From Pelobacter seleniigenes DSM 18267 (lineage in GTDB: Bacteria; Desulfobacterota; Desulfuromonadia; Desulfuromonadales; Geopsychrobacteraceae), in assembly GCF_000711225.1 (NCBI RefSeq), contig NZ_JOMG01000004.1, positions 248,001-312,000 of the forward strand: DNA of 64,000 bases, written 5' to 3'. Position 1 is the first letter of the stretch, and the number at the start of each line of letters is the position of its first letter. Of the stretch, positions 55,089-64,000 are shown piece after piece. A program made the translations under genes and the position numbers. The notes under the pieces are model-generated. The model worked only from the letters and a program-made list of their open reading frames with translations, was not told the DNA's origin and did no database searches.

Positions 55089-55267
55089 TTTGCGGCTTTT
55101 GCCATAAAGAAATTCCGGAACAGGTCGGCGCTCCTGAAGGCGCTAAGTCCTGTGGTCATTGCTTCGGCGGCTGTCATAAGATCCACTGCCCATATTGCGG
55201 TTACGCCAATCCGGCCCCGGGAAAATTTTTCAATCGGCTGTTACGAAAACAGGAAAGGGATAAGTGA
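55085..55267 (+). CDS. 60-residue Cys-rich protein in the feoB operon
   Basis: The small protein starts with ATGA overlapping the feoB stop and ends one base before the next gene's start. Seven cysteines occur: MICGFC, SCGHCFGGC and HCPYCG. Their spacing fits one or two metal sites (zinc-ribbon or rubredoxin-like), and the rest is short and basic at the end. Tight coupling on both sides argues that it is real. It differs from the known FeoB-associated Cys-rich membrane protein in lacking a membrane helix. It may act as an iron chaperone or FeoC-like partner, but this is inference. Confidence 0.72.
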   Translation: MICGFCHKEIPEQVGAPEGAKSCGHCFGGCHKIHCPYCGYANPAPGKFFNRLLRKQERDK

Positions 55268-55268
55268 G

Positions 55269-55922
55269 ATGGATAGACTTTCCGAAAAAGCGGAAGAAAT
55301 TCTCGAGTCTCTCTGGGTTTTAACCGTCGAAGGGGATAGTGTCGGCTGCCTGCAATCCGCCCTTGATGTCGGCACGGATTCCGAGGAACTGAAGGAACTT
55401 TTGCAGCGAGCCTATGTGGAAGTCCGCGATGATCGGGTGTATCTGCGTAAAGAGGGTTATGCCGAGGCCCGGATGACGGTGCGCAGGCATCGTCTGGCCG
55501 AGCGTCTGACCATGGATATCCTCGGTATCGAAGGGGATGAGGCCAATGAGCAGGCCTGCGCCTTTGAGCACCTGCTGCGGCAGGGGGTCGACACCAAGCT
55601 CTGTACCCTGTTGAATCACCCCACCAAGTGCCCTCATGGCAACCCGATTCCACCCGGCGATTGCTGTGTCGAGGCCCGCCAGGCGGGTGAGCCCGGGATT
55701 GTTGCCATGACCGAACTGAAATCCGGCGAACTCGGAGAGATTGCCTATCTGTCGGCCAGTGATGACAAAAAAATGCAGAAGCTCATGAGTATGGGGGTGC
55801 TGCCCGGGAGTCAGCTGCTGCTGATGCAGAAGTTTCCCAGTTATATTTTCAAGGTCGGGCACTCGCAATTTGCCATTGATGATATTCTGGCCCGGGAGAT
55901 TCATATCCGTCGGCCGCAATAA
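55269..55922 (+). CDS. DtxR/MntR-family metal regulator with C-terminal FeoA domain
   Basis: The 217-residue protein has a winged-helix start (about 1-65), a metal-binding dimerisation domain (about 66-135) and an SH3-like FeoA domain (about 145-215; MTELKSGELGEIAYLSAS, LMSMGVLPGSQLLLMQKFP). Metal ligands of the DtxR/MntR type are visible in RRHRLAERL and ACAFEHLL, and the LNHPTKCPHGNPIP segment is a family signature. It may serve both as iron-responsive repressor and as the FeoA partner of FeoB. AGGGATAAG lies before the ATG at 55269; the longer upstream frame is discounted. Confidence 0.88.
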   Translation: MDRLSEKAEEILESLWVLTVEGDSVGCLQSALDVGTDSEELKELLQRAYVEVRDDRVYLRKEGYAEARMTVRRHRLAERLTMDILGIEGDEANEQACAFEHLLRQGVDTKLCTLLNHPTKCPHGNPIPPGDCCVEARQAGEPGIVAMTELKSGELGEIAYLSASDDKKMQKLMSMGVLPGSQLLLMQKFPSYIFKVGHSQFAIDDILAREIHIRRPQ

Positions 55923-55988
55923 TAGCACTTTGACCGTTTCGGTTTGGCGTCCGGCCAATATTCAATTGCTCAGGAAGGTGATTTCGCC

Positions 55989-56555
55989 ATGAAACAGCGT
56001 TGTGCCTGGTGTTCGGAAGATCCCCTGTATCTTGATTACCATGATCAGGAGTGGGGGGTGCCCCAGTTTGACGAAGTGAAACTCTTTGAAAAACTCTGCC
56101 TGGAAGGGGCTCAGGCCGGACTGAGTTGGCTGACCATTCTGAAAAAACGGGAAAGCTACCGGGCCGCTTTTGATGGCTTCCTGTGGGAGAAGATCGCCCG
56201 CTACGATGAAAACGATGTCACCAGGCTGCTGGCTGACGTGGGGATTGTGCGCAATCGCCTCAAAGTTCGGGCGGCGATCAAAAATGCCCGTGCGGTGATG
56301 ACCCTGAAAGAGCAGGGCGATTCCTTCGCCGATTTTCTGTGGCGCTATGTTGATGGCCGACCCCGGCAGAACGCCTGGAAAACCATGGCCGAGGTCCCGG
56401 CTCAGACCAAAGAGTCACAGCAGATGAGCAAGGATCTGAAAGCTCTCGGCTTTACCTTTGTCGGCCCGACCATCTGCTATGCCTTCATGCAGTCTGTCGG
56501 CATGGTCAACGATCATACTGTTGACTGCTTCCGCTACCCGGAACTGAGGCGCTGA
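55989..56555 (+). CDS. tag: DNA-3-methyladenine glycosylase I
   Basis: The 188-residue enzyme removes 3-methyladenine from alkylated DNA. It starts MKQRCAWCSEDPLYLDYHDQEWGVP and shows the zinc ligands of Tag: C5, H18, H176 and C180. Helix-hairpin-helix-like and family segments LCLEGAQAGLSWLTILKKRE and FVGPTICYAFMQSVGMVNDH are conserved. The ATG at 55989 is preceded by AGGAAGGTGA. The gene lies 66 bp after the DtxR-FeoA regulator and may share its transcript. Confidence 0.94.
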   Translation: MKQRCAWCSEDPLYLDYHDQEWGVPQFDEVKLFEKLCLEGAQAGLSWLTILKKRESYRAAFDGFLWEKIARYDENDVTRLLADVGIVRNRLKVRAAIKNARAVMTLKEQGDSFADFLWRYVDGRPRQNAWKTMAEVPAQTKESQQMSKDLKALGFTFVGPTICYAFMQSVGMVNDHTVDCFRYPELRR

Positions 56556-56579
56556 TCTGTTGCTCTGCTCCCAATTGTC

Positions 56580-57197
56580 ATGCAACTGTTTGTAATCAGC
56601 GATATCTTTGGTGCAACTCCGGCCCTGGCTGAGCTTGTTGCGGGTTTAGCAGATTGTTATCGGCAGGTGCTGATTATCGATCCTTATGGCGGCGTTGACA
56701 TGGCCTTTCCCAACGAAGCTGAGGCCTACGGTTATTTCCAACAGCATGGCGGTCCAGGTCAGCTGTTGGAACAGGTCAAAACGCAGCTCAGGGCAACGGC
56801 TTCCCCCTTTGACCTTCTCGGTTTCAGCGTCGGCGCAACCTGCGCCTGGCAGGTCTCTGCTTGTCATGAGTTCAAGCAGCTTCGGCACTGTTCCTGCTTC
56901 TATGGATCAAGAATCCGTGACCATCTGGACAGCCAACCGCAATGCCCGACCAGCCTTGTCTTCCCTTGCCGGGAAAAGTCCTTTGCGATTGACCCGTTTA
57001 TCGACGCTTTGCAAAACAAACCAAATACCACGGCGATCAAAACCGAATATCTGCACGGCTTTATGAATTCCCTTTCGCAGAATTATTCAGCGCATGGCTA
57101 TCGCTTTTATTTAAACTGGCTGCGCGAAAAAGCCGCTCAATTGCCCATTGCGGGGCCTGCGCGGGAAGCGGTCGGTCCTCACCGTGTTTCCTGTTAA
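56580..57197 (+). CDS. Dienelactone hydrolase-like alpha/beta hydrolase
   Basis: The 205-residue protein has an alpha/beta hydrolase fold with nucleophile elbow GFSVGATCAW (Ser about residue 84), CFYGSRIRDHL after the next strand, and a late histidine in EYLHGFMN. It resembles small dienelactone-hydrolase-like enzymes, but the substrate is unknown. It follows tag by 24 bp and has no strong ribosome binding site; translation may depend on the upstream gene. Confidence 0.7.
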   Translation: MQLFVISDIFGATPALAELVAGLADCYRQVLIIDPYGGVDMAFPNEAEAYGYFQQHGGPGQLLEQVKTQLRATASPFDLLGFSVGATCAWQVSACHEFKQLRHCSCFYGSRIRDHLDSQPQCPTSLVFPCREKSFAIDPFIDALQNKPNTTAIKTEYLHGFMNSLSQNYSAHGYRFYLNWLREKAAQLPIAGPAREAVGPHRVSC

Positions 57198-57382
57198 TCG
57201 AGCGGTTGCCGATTTTCGACCATTTTCCTTTCCGTTTTGGTCTGCTTCTCCTGAAAGTTGTTGAAAAAGTCCCTTCTGGGTACAGCCCTTTTCAGCGGGC
57301 CGCTCCGGTCGTTATAATAGTTTCAAATCGATTGCTGTCCAACGCTGGGATGGCCATGTTTTCCTTGCTCAGGAGAAGAACT

Positions 57383-57922
57383 ATGAGTTCTCCATATCGT
57401 TGGTGTCTGCTGTTATTGGTAGTTGCCCTTGCGGCGGGTTGTTCATCAAACAATGACTGGCGTACGGCCAGTCGTCAGTCAGCCGGACTGGCGCCCGAGC
57501 CAGCCACAACCAAAGAAGCTGTGCTGCAGGTTTATGGTGCTGACGCCTGGGGTTGGCGTGGATTGTTCGCTATTCACACCTGGATCGCGGCCAAGAAGAC
57601 CGGTGAAGATACTTACACCGTCTATGATGTGGTCGGTTGGCGGGGGCGGCATGGCCAGCCGGTCATGCGCATCAGCCGAGGTGTTCCCGATCGCTATTGG
57701 TATGGGGCGCAGCCTCAGTTGCTGAAAGATTTGCGTGGTGCTCAGGTCGATCCGCTGATCGACGCCGTTGACCGGGCGGCCCGGGATTATCCCTGGAAAA
57801 ACACCTATCAGGTTTTTCCGGGACCGAACAGCAACACCTTTACCGCCTGGATTGCCAAGGAGGTTCCACAGCTTAAGCTGGAATTGCCCTTCAAGGCCAT
57901 CGGCAGCGGTTATGTCGACTGA
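57383..57922 (+). CDS. DUF3750-family lipoprotein
   Basis: The 179-residue product has a lipoprotein signal ending LLLVVALAAGC and a DUF3750 domain (about 45-175; FAIHTWIAAKK, YTVYDVVGWRGR, VFPGPNSNTFTAWIAKEVP). The His and Cys-free GPNSNTF segment recalls NlpC/P60-like or permuted peptidase folds, though the activity is not established. The ATG at 57383 has AGGAG seven bases upstream; the longer open frame from 57206 is untranslated in this view. Confidence 0.8.
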   Translation: MSSPYRWCLLLLVVALAAGCSSNNDWRTASRQSAGLAPEPATTKEAVLQVYGADAWGWRGLFAIHTWIAAKKTGEDTYTVYDVVGWRGRHGQPVMRISRGVPDRYWYGAQPQLLKDLRGAQVDPLIDAVDRAARDYPWKNTYQVFPGPNSNTFTAWIAKEVPQLKLELPFKAIGSGYVD

Positions 57923-58119
57923 GTATCGGGCTGTAGATGCAACGTCGTCGTTAAATTGACAATTTCCCATTTTGTGAAATACTTTGTGACGCAGGAAGGG
58001 AGTCCGGTCGAATCAGATTCTGGAGAGAGATGACGAACGAACTTGCCGACTCTTGATACGTCAGGCGAGAGAATGCCCAGCGGCTTCCTTCCTGCTGAAT
58101 CCTGTCCGCCATATTCCCC

Positions 58120-59397
58120 TCAGCCGAACCAGACCCAGTTCAATCCCCCGGCAACCAGCCACATCGCAACCAGATATTTCCAATGCAGTTTGATGATTTC
58201 GGTGCTGCCGGCCTGGTAGCGACTGACCATGGCCAGACCGATTCCGGACAGCGGACTGCAACCGTTGGCCAGTCCCCAGACAAACAGGTACATGAAGGCC
58301 AGTTGGGTTGGTTCGACGTGCAGTGGGGCCAGGAACGGGCTGACCGAGGCGATACTGACCACAGGGTGGATTCCGATCAGGCAGAGTAGTGACATGACGC
58401 CACTGAGCAGCATGAACAGCTCTGGAGTAAATGCCGTGATATCGAAAGACAGGGTCTGGGGAAAGGTTTTAATTAAAGCTTCGATGCCGGTGGAGAAAAC
58501 CCCGGCGACCAGGAACAGGGCATATTGGCTAGACGTGTTGGCCAGACGTTGGTTGACGAACTGAACGGCTTGCTTGCCGCGCGGTCGGACTTTCATGAAT
58601 GCCAGCGCGCCGATGGGCGCGAGCAGGCTGATGATATAGAGGATGCCGATCCCGGGTGCCAGCCAATGGCCGATGAGCACAAAAATTGCCAGGAACATCG
58701 GCATGATCAGGCTTTCGAAGGTCAGAGGATAGCCTTCAAAATCATCCCCTGCCAGTTTGTAGGCGTCACGGTAGGTGAGCAGAAACATCGGCAGGGTCAG
58801 CAGCAGCCCCGGGAGCATGGTTTTTTGCCATTCCGCGCCCGGGGCGTAGGTCATGGCGACCCCGGTGGCGACAAAGAACGGTGACCAGAAGGCCGCGGTG
58901 CTGAAGCTGCGCATGGCCAGCTGGACCTGGGCTTTAGTCAGCTTGCCGGAACGCATCAGGCGGTCGCCGACCACGAAAACAATGGAGAGATTGATCACCG
59001 CCCCGAGCAGGTGGCAGGTCAACATGGTTGAGAGGATCCCTTTGCGGCCACGCGGTAGTGTAGACTTTTGTTCGATGGGATTAGCCAGGGACAGAAAGGA
59101 GACCGCCCCAAGCATGGTTACCAGGGGGATGTTGCGGGACAGCAATGTGACGATATTGATCGAGGTGCCTTTCAGCAGGGCTGTGCCGAGCATGGCCAGG
59201 CCACAGAATAGCAGACAGAGCGTTTGTTGTTTGGCGGTCCGGCCCAGTTGCGGCCAGCATGCCAGAACCGCGGACCAGCCGCAGGCGGCAGGGACCAGGG
59301 TTGGCAGCGGAGTGACCACGGTGAGCAGGGATAAGAAGCAACTGAGAGCAATGAGCCAGCCGATCAGTGCGGTACGTTGTTGCGGTGTGATGGACAT
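58120..59397 (-). CDS. Multi-span membrane transporter of unknown substrate
   Basis: The 425-residue protein has about eleven or twelve membrane helices. The late segment GIHPVVSIASVSPFLAPLHVEPTQLAFMYLFVWGLANGCSPLSGIGLAM resembles the ion-transporter superfamily (ArsB/NhaD/DASS-type re-entrant loop with a small-residue motif). No family could be named with confidence. An in-frame start at 59523 exists, but the ATG at 59397 (MSITPQQRT) is preceded by AAGGA and followed by the first helix. It stands alone, divergent from prfB. Confidence 0.65.
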   Translation of the reverse strand: MSITPQQRTALIGWLIALSCFLSLLTVVTPLPTLVPAACGWSAVLACWPQLGRTAKQQTLCLLFCGLAMLGTALLKGTSINIVTLLSRNIPLVTMLGAVSFLSLANPIEQKSTLPRGRKGILSTMLTCHLLGAVINLSIVFVVGDRLMRSGKLTKAQVQLAMRSFSTAAFWSPFFVATGVAMTYAPGAEWQKTMLPGLLLTLPMFLLTYRDAYKLAGDDFEGYPLTFESLIMPMFLAIFVLIGHWLAPGIGILYIISLLAPIGALAFMKVRPRGKQAVQFVNQRLANTSSQYALFLVAGVFSTGIEALIKTFPQTLSFDITAFTPELFMLLSGVMSLLCLIGIHPVVSIASVSPFLAPLHVEPTQLAFMYLFVWGLANGCSPLSGIGLAMVSRYQAGSTEIIKLHWKYLVAMWLVAGGLNWVWFG

Positions 59398-59887
59398 AGT
59401 GGCGGTCCTTGGATATTTCTGGATTGAGCCGGGATACGGATCAGCCGATTTGTTATGAACAGTGTTGCGGCGATACGGCGGGACTAGCAGGTCATTGAAA
59501 AGGTCCGTGGCGGAACTTCTCACACACGGTGGTGGAGAACGCGATTTTTCTCACCGTGTAAAATCAATTAGTTAACAAGCCGTCATTGATTTTGATCGCT
59601 TATCCATTGCTTGGCAGGCTGTTTTATAAGGGCCTGCCAGGCCTGCGGGTGTCGTCAGGATACTGTCCGAATAGGCAGTCTTTGCGACCGAAATAGCAAC
59701 ATACTATGCCTGATTCTGTGGTGATCGTCCAGTCTTCAATCGAATTGAGAGGAGTTTGACCGAAAAGAAATAGAAAATATTGCAAACGAGGCTGTTTTTT
59801 GCCGATGGCTTGAGCTATACTGCTCGGCTATTCACATGAACCCAAACTTATTATCAATAGATCCAGATCTAAATACAGGAGTAGAGC
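59398..59887. other. 490-bp divergent intergenic region before prfB
   Basis: No credible gene is present. ACACGGTG (59524-59531) and CACCGTGT (59552-59559) form a stem extended by GGAGAA/TTTCTC, and AAAATCAAT (59560-59568) is repeated inverted at 59585-59593. A good -10 element TATACT lies at 59816-59821, 67 bp before prfB, but without a clear -35; TTGACC occurs at 59756-59761. These are probably prfB promoter elements and an uncharacterised hairpin. Confidence 0.4.
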
Positions 59888-60983
59888 ATGTTTCGTGAGC
59901 CGAAAGAAAGCGTCAAGGAATTGCAGGGGAAACTTCAGGAACTATGGAGGTATCTTTGACGTCCCTGGCAAAATAGAGCGGGTTGCCGAATTAGAGGCGG
60001 AGATTGCCCGTCCGGAGTTCTGGAACCGGGGCGATGCCGCCCAGGAGCTGCTGAAAGAGCGGACCCGGCTGCAGAAGGTTGTTCAGGACTGTAGCTCTGC
60101 CAAGCGGCAGCTTGAAGATATCCAGGTGCTGATTGAGCTGGGCGAAGAAGGGGAGGATGAAGAGACGCTGGCGGAAGTGCAGGAACTGCTTCCCGAAGTG
60201 ACCCAACTCATCGATCGGATGGAGTTTGCGCGGATGCTGTCCGGCGAACATGATGCCAACAACGCCACCCTGAGTATCAATGCTGGGGCGGGTGGCACCG
60301 AAGCCCAGGATTGGGCGGATATGCTGCTGCGCATGTACGTCCGCTATTGTGAGCGGAAAGGGTTCAAAGTCGAGTTTACCGAATATCAGGCCGGCGACGA
60401 TGCCGGTTTGAAAAGCGCCACTTTTACTGTTGAAGGCGACTATGCCTACGGCTACCTGAAAGCGGAAAGCGGAATCCATCGTTTGGTGCGGATTTCCCCC
60501 TTCGACGCCAATTCACGTCGTCATACCTCCTTCTGTTCCGTGTTTGTCTTTCCTGAACTGGATGATTCCGTCGAGGTCGAGATCGAAGACAAGGATATCA
60601 AGGTCGATACGTTCCGGGCCAGCGGCGCAGGTGGCCAGCACATCAATAAGACCGATTCGGCCATCCGGATCACCCATATTCCGACCGGAATTGTGGTCGC
60701 CTGCCAGAATCAGCGTTCCCAGCACAGCAACCGGGCGACTGCGTTGAAACAGCTCAAGGCACGCTTGTATGAACTGGAAATTCGCAAAAAAGAAGAGGAA
60801 GCCGCGGCTTTCTCCGAGGAGAAGAAAGAGATCGGTTGGGGTAGTCAGATTCGTTCTTATGTTCTTCATCCTTACCGCATGGTCAAGGATCATCGAACCG
60901 GTCACGAAACCGGGAACACGGATGCCGTTCTTGACGGCGATCTGGACGGCTTCATAGAAGCCTACCTGTTGCAGGGAAAATAG
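59888..60983 (+). CDS. prfB: Peptide chain release factor 2, expressed by programmed +1 frameshift
   Basis: RF2 ends translation at UGA and UAA. Translation starts at ATG 59888 (AGGAG six bases upstream) and runs 23 codons (MFREPKESVKELQ...WRYL) to an in-frame TGA at 59957-59959; a +1 shift resumes at GAC 59958 with DVPGKIERVAELEAEI and continues to 60983. The joined product is about 364 residues. The stop-recognition motif SPF (RISPFDAN) and the GGQ motif (SGAGGQHINKTDSAIR) are intact. The frameshift lets RF2 control its own level. The gene is followed by a long hairpin and guaB. Confidence 0.96.
59946..59960 (+). promoter_or_regulatory. prfB recoding site
   Basis: GGAGG TAT CTT TGA C combines an internal Shine-Dalgarno sequence (59946-59950), the slippery CTT codon and the UGA stop followed by C, in the same spacing as in E. 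coli prfB. It is a +1 frameshift signal that responds to low RF2. Confidence 0.95.
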
Positions 60984-60997
60984 ACATCGGAAGAATT

Positions 60998-61036
60998 CAA
61001 TTACGGCGCTTGCCCTCTGGGTAAGCGCCGTAATTG
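60998..61036 (+). terminator. Hairpin after prfB
   Basis: CAATTACGGCGCTT (60998-61011) pairs perfectly with its complement at 61023-61036, and the stem continues with GCCC/GGGT around a 3-nt loop. It lacks a T-run, so it may be a weak terminator or an mRNA end-protecting structure. Confidence 0.55.
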
Positions 61037-61063
61037 ATTGACTTGCGATCATCTTTTGAATAA

Positions 61064-62578
<1,515 letters not shown>

Positions 62579-62582
62579 GTCC

Positions 62583-64000
62583 ATGGCTGATATTCATCGT
62601 GAAAAGATCCTGATTCTGGACTTTGGTTCCCAGTATACCCAGCTGATTGCCCGCCGGGTTCGTGAATGTCACGTTTACTGTGAACTGCATCCTTTTGATA
62701 TGAGCCTGGACGAGATCAAGGCCTTCGGCGCCCAGGGGATTATCCTCTCCGGGGGGCCGAAATCGGTCTATGAAGAGGGCGCCCCGGCGATAACCGAGGA
62801 GCTGTTCGAACTCGGGATTCCGATCCTTGGCATCTGCTACGGGATGCAGCTGATCTGCCGGCACTTCGGTGGTGAGGTGGTCCCGGCCGGCAAGCGCGAG
62901 TACGGTCACGCGGAACTGGCTGTCAAGGGAGTGCCCGGGCCGTTGTTCGAAGGTTTTTTTGTCGACGGGAAAAGTTCGGTGTGGATGAGTCACGGCGATC
63001 ATGTCGCCACTATTCCGGATAACTTCGAGGTTGTTGCCGAGACGGGCAACGCCCCGGTCTGCGCCATTCAGAACGTGGCCCGCAAGCTCTATGGGGTGCA
63101 ATTCCACCCGGAAGTCAATCACACCCCGCAGGGAGCGCAGCTGGTCAACACCTTTGTACGCAAGATCTGCGGCTGTGCCGGACAGTGGACCCCCGGGAAA
63201 ATCATCGAGGACGCCGTGGCCCGCATCCGCGAACAGGTCGGGTCCGATCAGGTTATTCTCGGCCTGTCGGGGGGCGTCGATTCTTCGGTTGCTGCAGCTT
63301 TGATTCATCGTGCCATCGGTGATCAGCTGCACTGTGTCTTTGTCGATAACGGTCTGTTGCGGCTGGACGAAGGGGACCAGGTCATGGCGACCTTTGCCGG
63401 CAACCTGGGGGTCAAGGTGACCCGGGTTAATGCGCAGCAACGTTTTTATTCAGCTTTGACAGGGGTTGCCGATCCGGAGCAGAAGCGGAAGATCATCGGC
63501 AACCTGTTCGTTGATATCTTCGAGGAAGAGTCGAACAATATCACCGACGCTACCTGGCTGGCCCAGGGGACCATCTATCCGGATGTTATCGAATCCGCCG
63601 GCGCCAAAACGGGTAAGGCCCACAACATCAAAAGCCACCACAATGTCGGCGGCCTGCCCGATTACATGAAGTTGAAACTGCTGGAACCGTTGCGGGAACT
63701 GTTCAAGGACGAAGTCAGAACCGTCGGTGAAGAGCTCGGTCTGCCAAAACAGATGGTCTGGCGCCATCCCTTCCCGGGTCCCGGCCTCGGGGTGCGGGTG
63801 TTGGGGGAAGTCAAGGAAGAGTACTGCGACATCCTGCGGCAGGCCGATGCCATCTATATCGACGAGCTGTACCGCAGCGGTCATTACCACAAGATCAGCC
63901 AGGCCTTTGCGGTGTTCCTGCCGGTCAAATCAGTGGGGGTCATGGGCGACGGCCGGACTTACGAATATGTCATTGCCCTGCGCGCGGTCGAGACCAAAGA
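62583..64000 (+). CDS. guaA: GMP synthase (glutamine-hydrolysing), 3'-truncated by window edge
   Basis: The frame is open from ATG 62583 to the window end, giving 472 of an expected ~520 residues. It converts XMP to GMP with glutamine nitrogen and ATP. The N-terminal class I amidotransferase has C85 (LGICYGMQ) and the His/Glu of [11 protein letters not shown]; the ATP pyrophosphatase domain has the loop [15 protein letters not shown]. The dimerisation domain begins near [10 protein letters not shown] and [18 protein letters not shown]. It follows guaB by four bases. Confidence 0.96.
   Translation, partial: MADIHREKILILDFGSQYTQLIARRVRECHVYCELHPFDMSLDEIKAFGAQGIILSGGPKSVYEEGAPAITEELFELGIPILGICYGMQLICRHFGGEVVPAGKREYGHAELAVKGVPGPLFEGFFVDGKSSVWMSHGDHVATIPDNFEVVAETGNAPVCAIQNVARKLYGVQFHPEVNHTPQGAQLVNTFVRKICGCAGQWTPGKIIEDAVARIREQVGSDQVILGLSGGVDSSVAAALIHRAIGDQLHCVFVDNGLLRLDEGDQVMATFAGNLGVKVTRVNAQQRFYSALTGVADPEQKRKIIGNLFVDIFEEESNNITDATWLAQGTIYPDVIESAGAKTGKAHNIKSHHNVGGLPDYMKLKLLEPLRELFKDEVRTVGEELGLPKQMVWRHPFPGPGLGVRVLGEVKEEYCDILRQADAIYIDELYRSGHYHKISQAFAVFLPVKSVGVMGDGRTYEYVIALRAVETK

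Noticed and set aside
59888-59959. In-frame TGA in prfB as a disabling mutation or sequencing error
   Set aside because: The surrounding bases match the programmed +1 frameshift signal exactly, so the gene is intact.

Overview
The window reads as a housekeeping chromosomal segment of a Desulfuromonadales/Geobacter-type bacterium (class formerly Deltaproteobacteria). This is inferred from gene content and protein style: a Geobacter-like quinol-fumarate/succinate reductase (sdhCAB), many sensor kinases and receiver proteins, CheW-like pairs, a Ros/MucR regulator, a secA neighbourhood with an M23 peptidase, and an RF2 gene with the classic programmed frameshift. No rRNA, tRNA, CRISPR array, prophage or complete insertion sequence was found. 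Coding density is high and base composition is even, so most of the window is vertically inherited core genome.

Layout. 0-6 kb: the end of an unknown gene, then the branched-chain amino-acid ABC transporter livJ-livH-livM-livG-livF with a good promoter, a palindrome and a final terminator. 6-8.8 kb: a membrane GGDEF enzyme with altered base-recognition residues, a small lipoprotein and an EamA exporter. 8.8-14.3 kb (minus strand): a membrane PAS/pseudokinase protein fused to a DnaQ-type exonuclease, a structured repeat, then ppiD-purC. 14.5-20 kb: the rod-shape cluster mreB, mreC, mreD, mrdA, rodA. 20-34 kb: rarA (minus), then a plus-strand run of nadK, recN, an ArgA-like acetyltransferase, a Cys-rich protein, an M23 peptidase, secA, a receiver-GAF-kinase, argJ, deoC, deoB and a DUF2914 protein.

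34-45 kb: a Ros/MucR regulator (minus), a dGTPase-like HD protein, a CheW-CheW-receiver module, valS, and sdhCAB behind a 394-bp control region with a palindromic operator. 45-52.5 kb: a short PrmA-like methyltransferase and an AEC carrier (minus), a 158-bp inverted-repeat element, then a two-component system followed by an HtrA/DegP protease, a TlpA-like thioredoxin lipoprotein and CcdA. 52.6-57.9 kb: an iron module (Fur box, fur, feoB, a 60-aa Cys-rich protein, a DtxR regulator carrying a FeoA domain), DNA glycosylase tag, an alpha/beta hydrolase and a DUF3750 lipoprotein. 58-64 kb: an unidentified multi-span transporter (minus), prfB with its frameshift, and guaB-guaA, the latter running off the window end.

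How the genes fit together. The set covers amino-acid uptake, envelope growth and protein export (mre/mrd/rod, secA, M23, ppiD, HtrA, CcdA/TlpA), purine synthesis (purC, guaB, guaA), deoxyribonucleotide turnover (deoC, deoB, dgt), arginine synthesis (ArgA-like, argJ), the TCA/fumarate respiratory enzyme, and ferrous iron uptake. The best leads for something less described are the GGDEF protein with Ser at both guanine-contacting positions (a possible cyclic AMP-GMP synthase), the sensor-exonuclease fusion, the CheA-less CheW-CheW-receiver module, the small Cys-rich protein inside the feoB operon, and the non-coding inverted-repeat elements near 11.3 and 47.2 kb.
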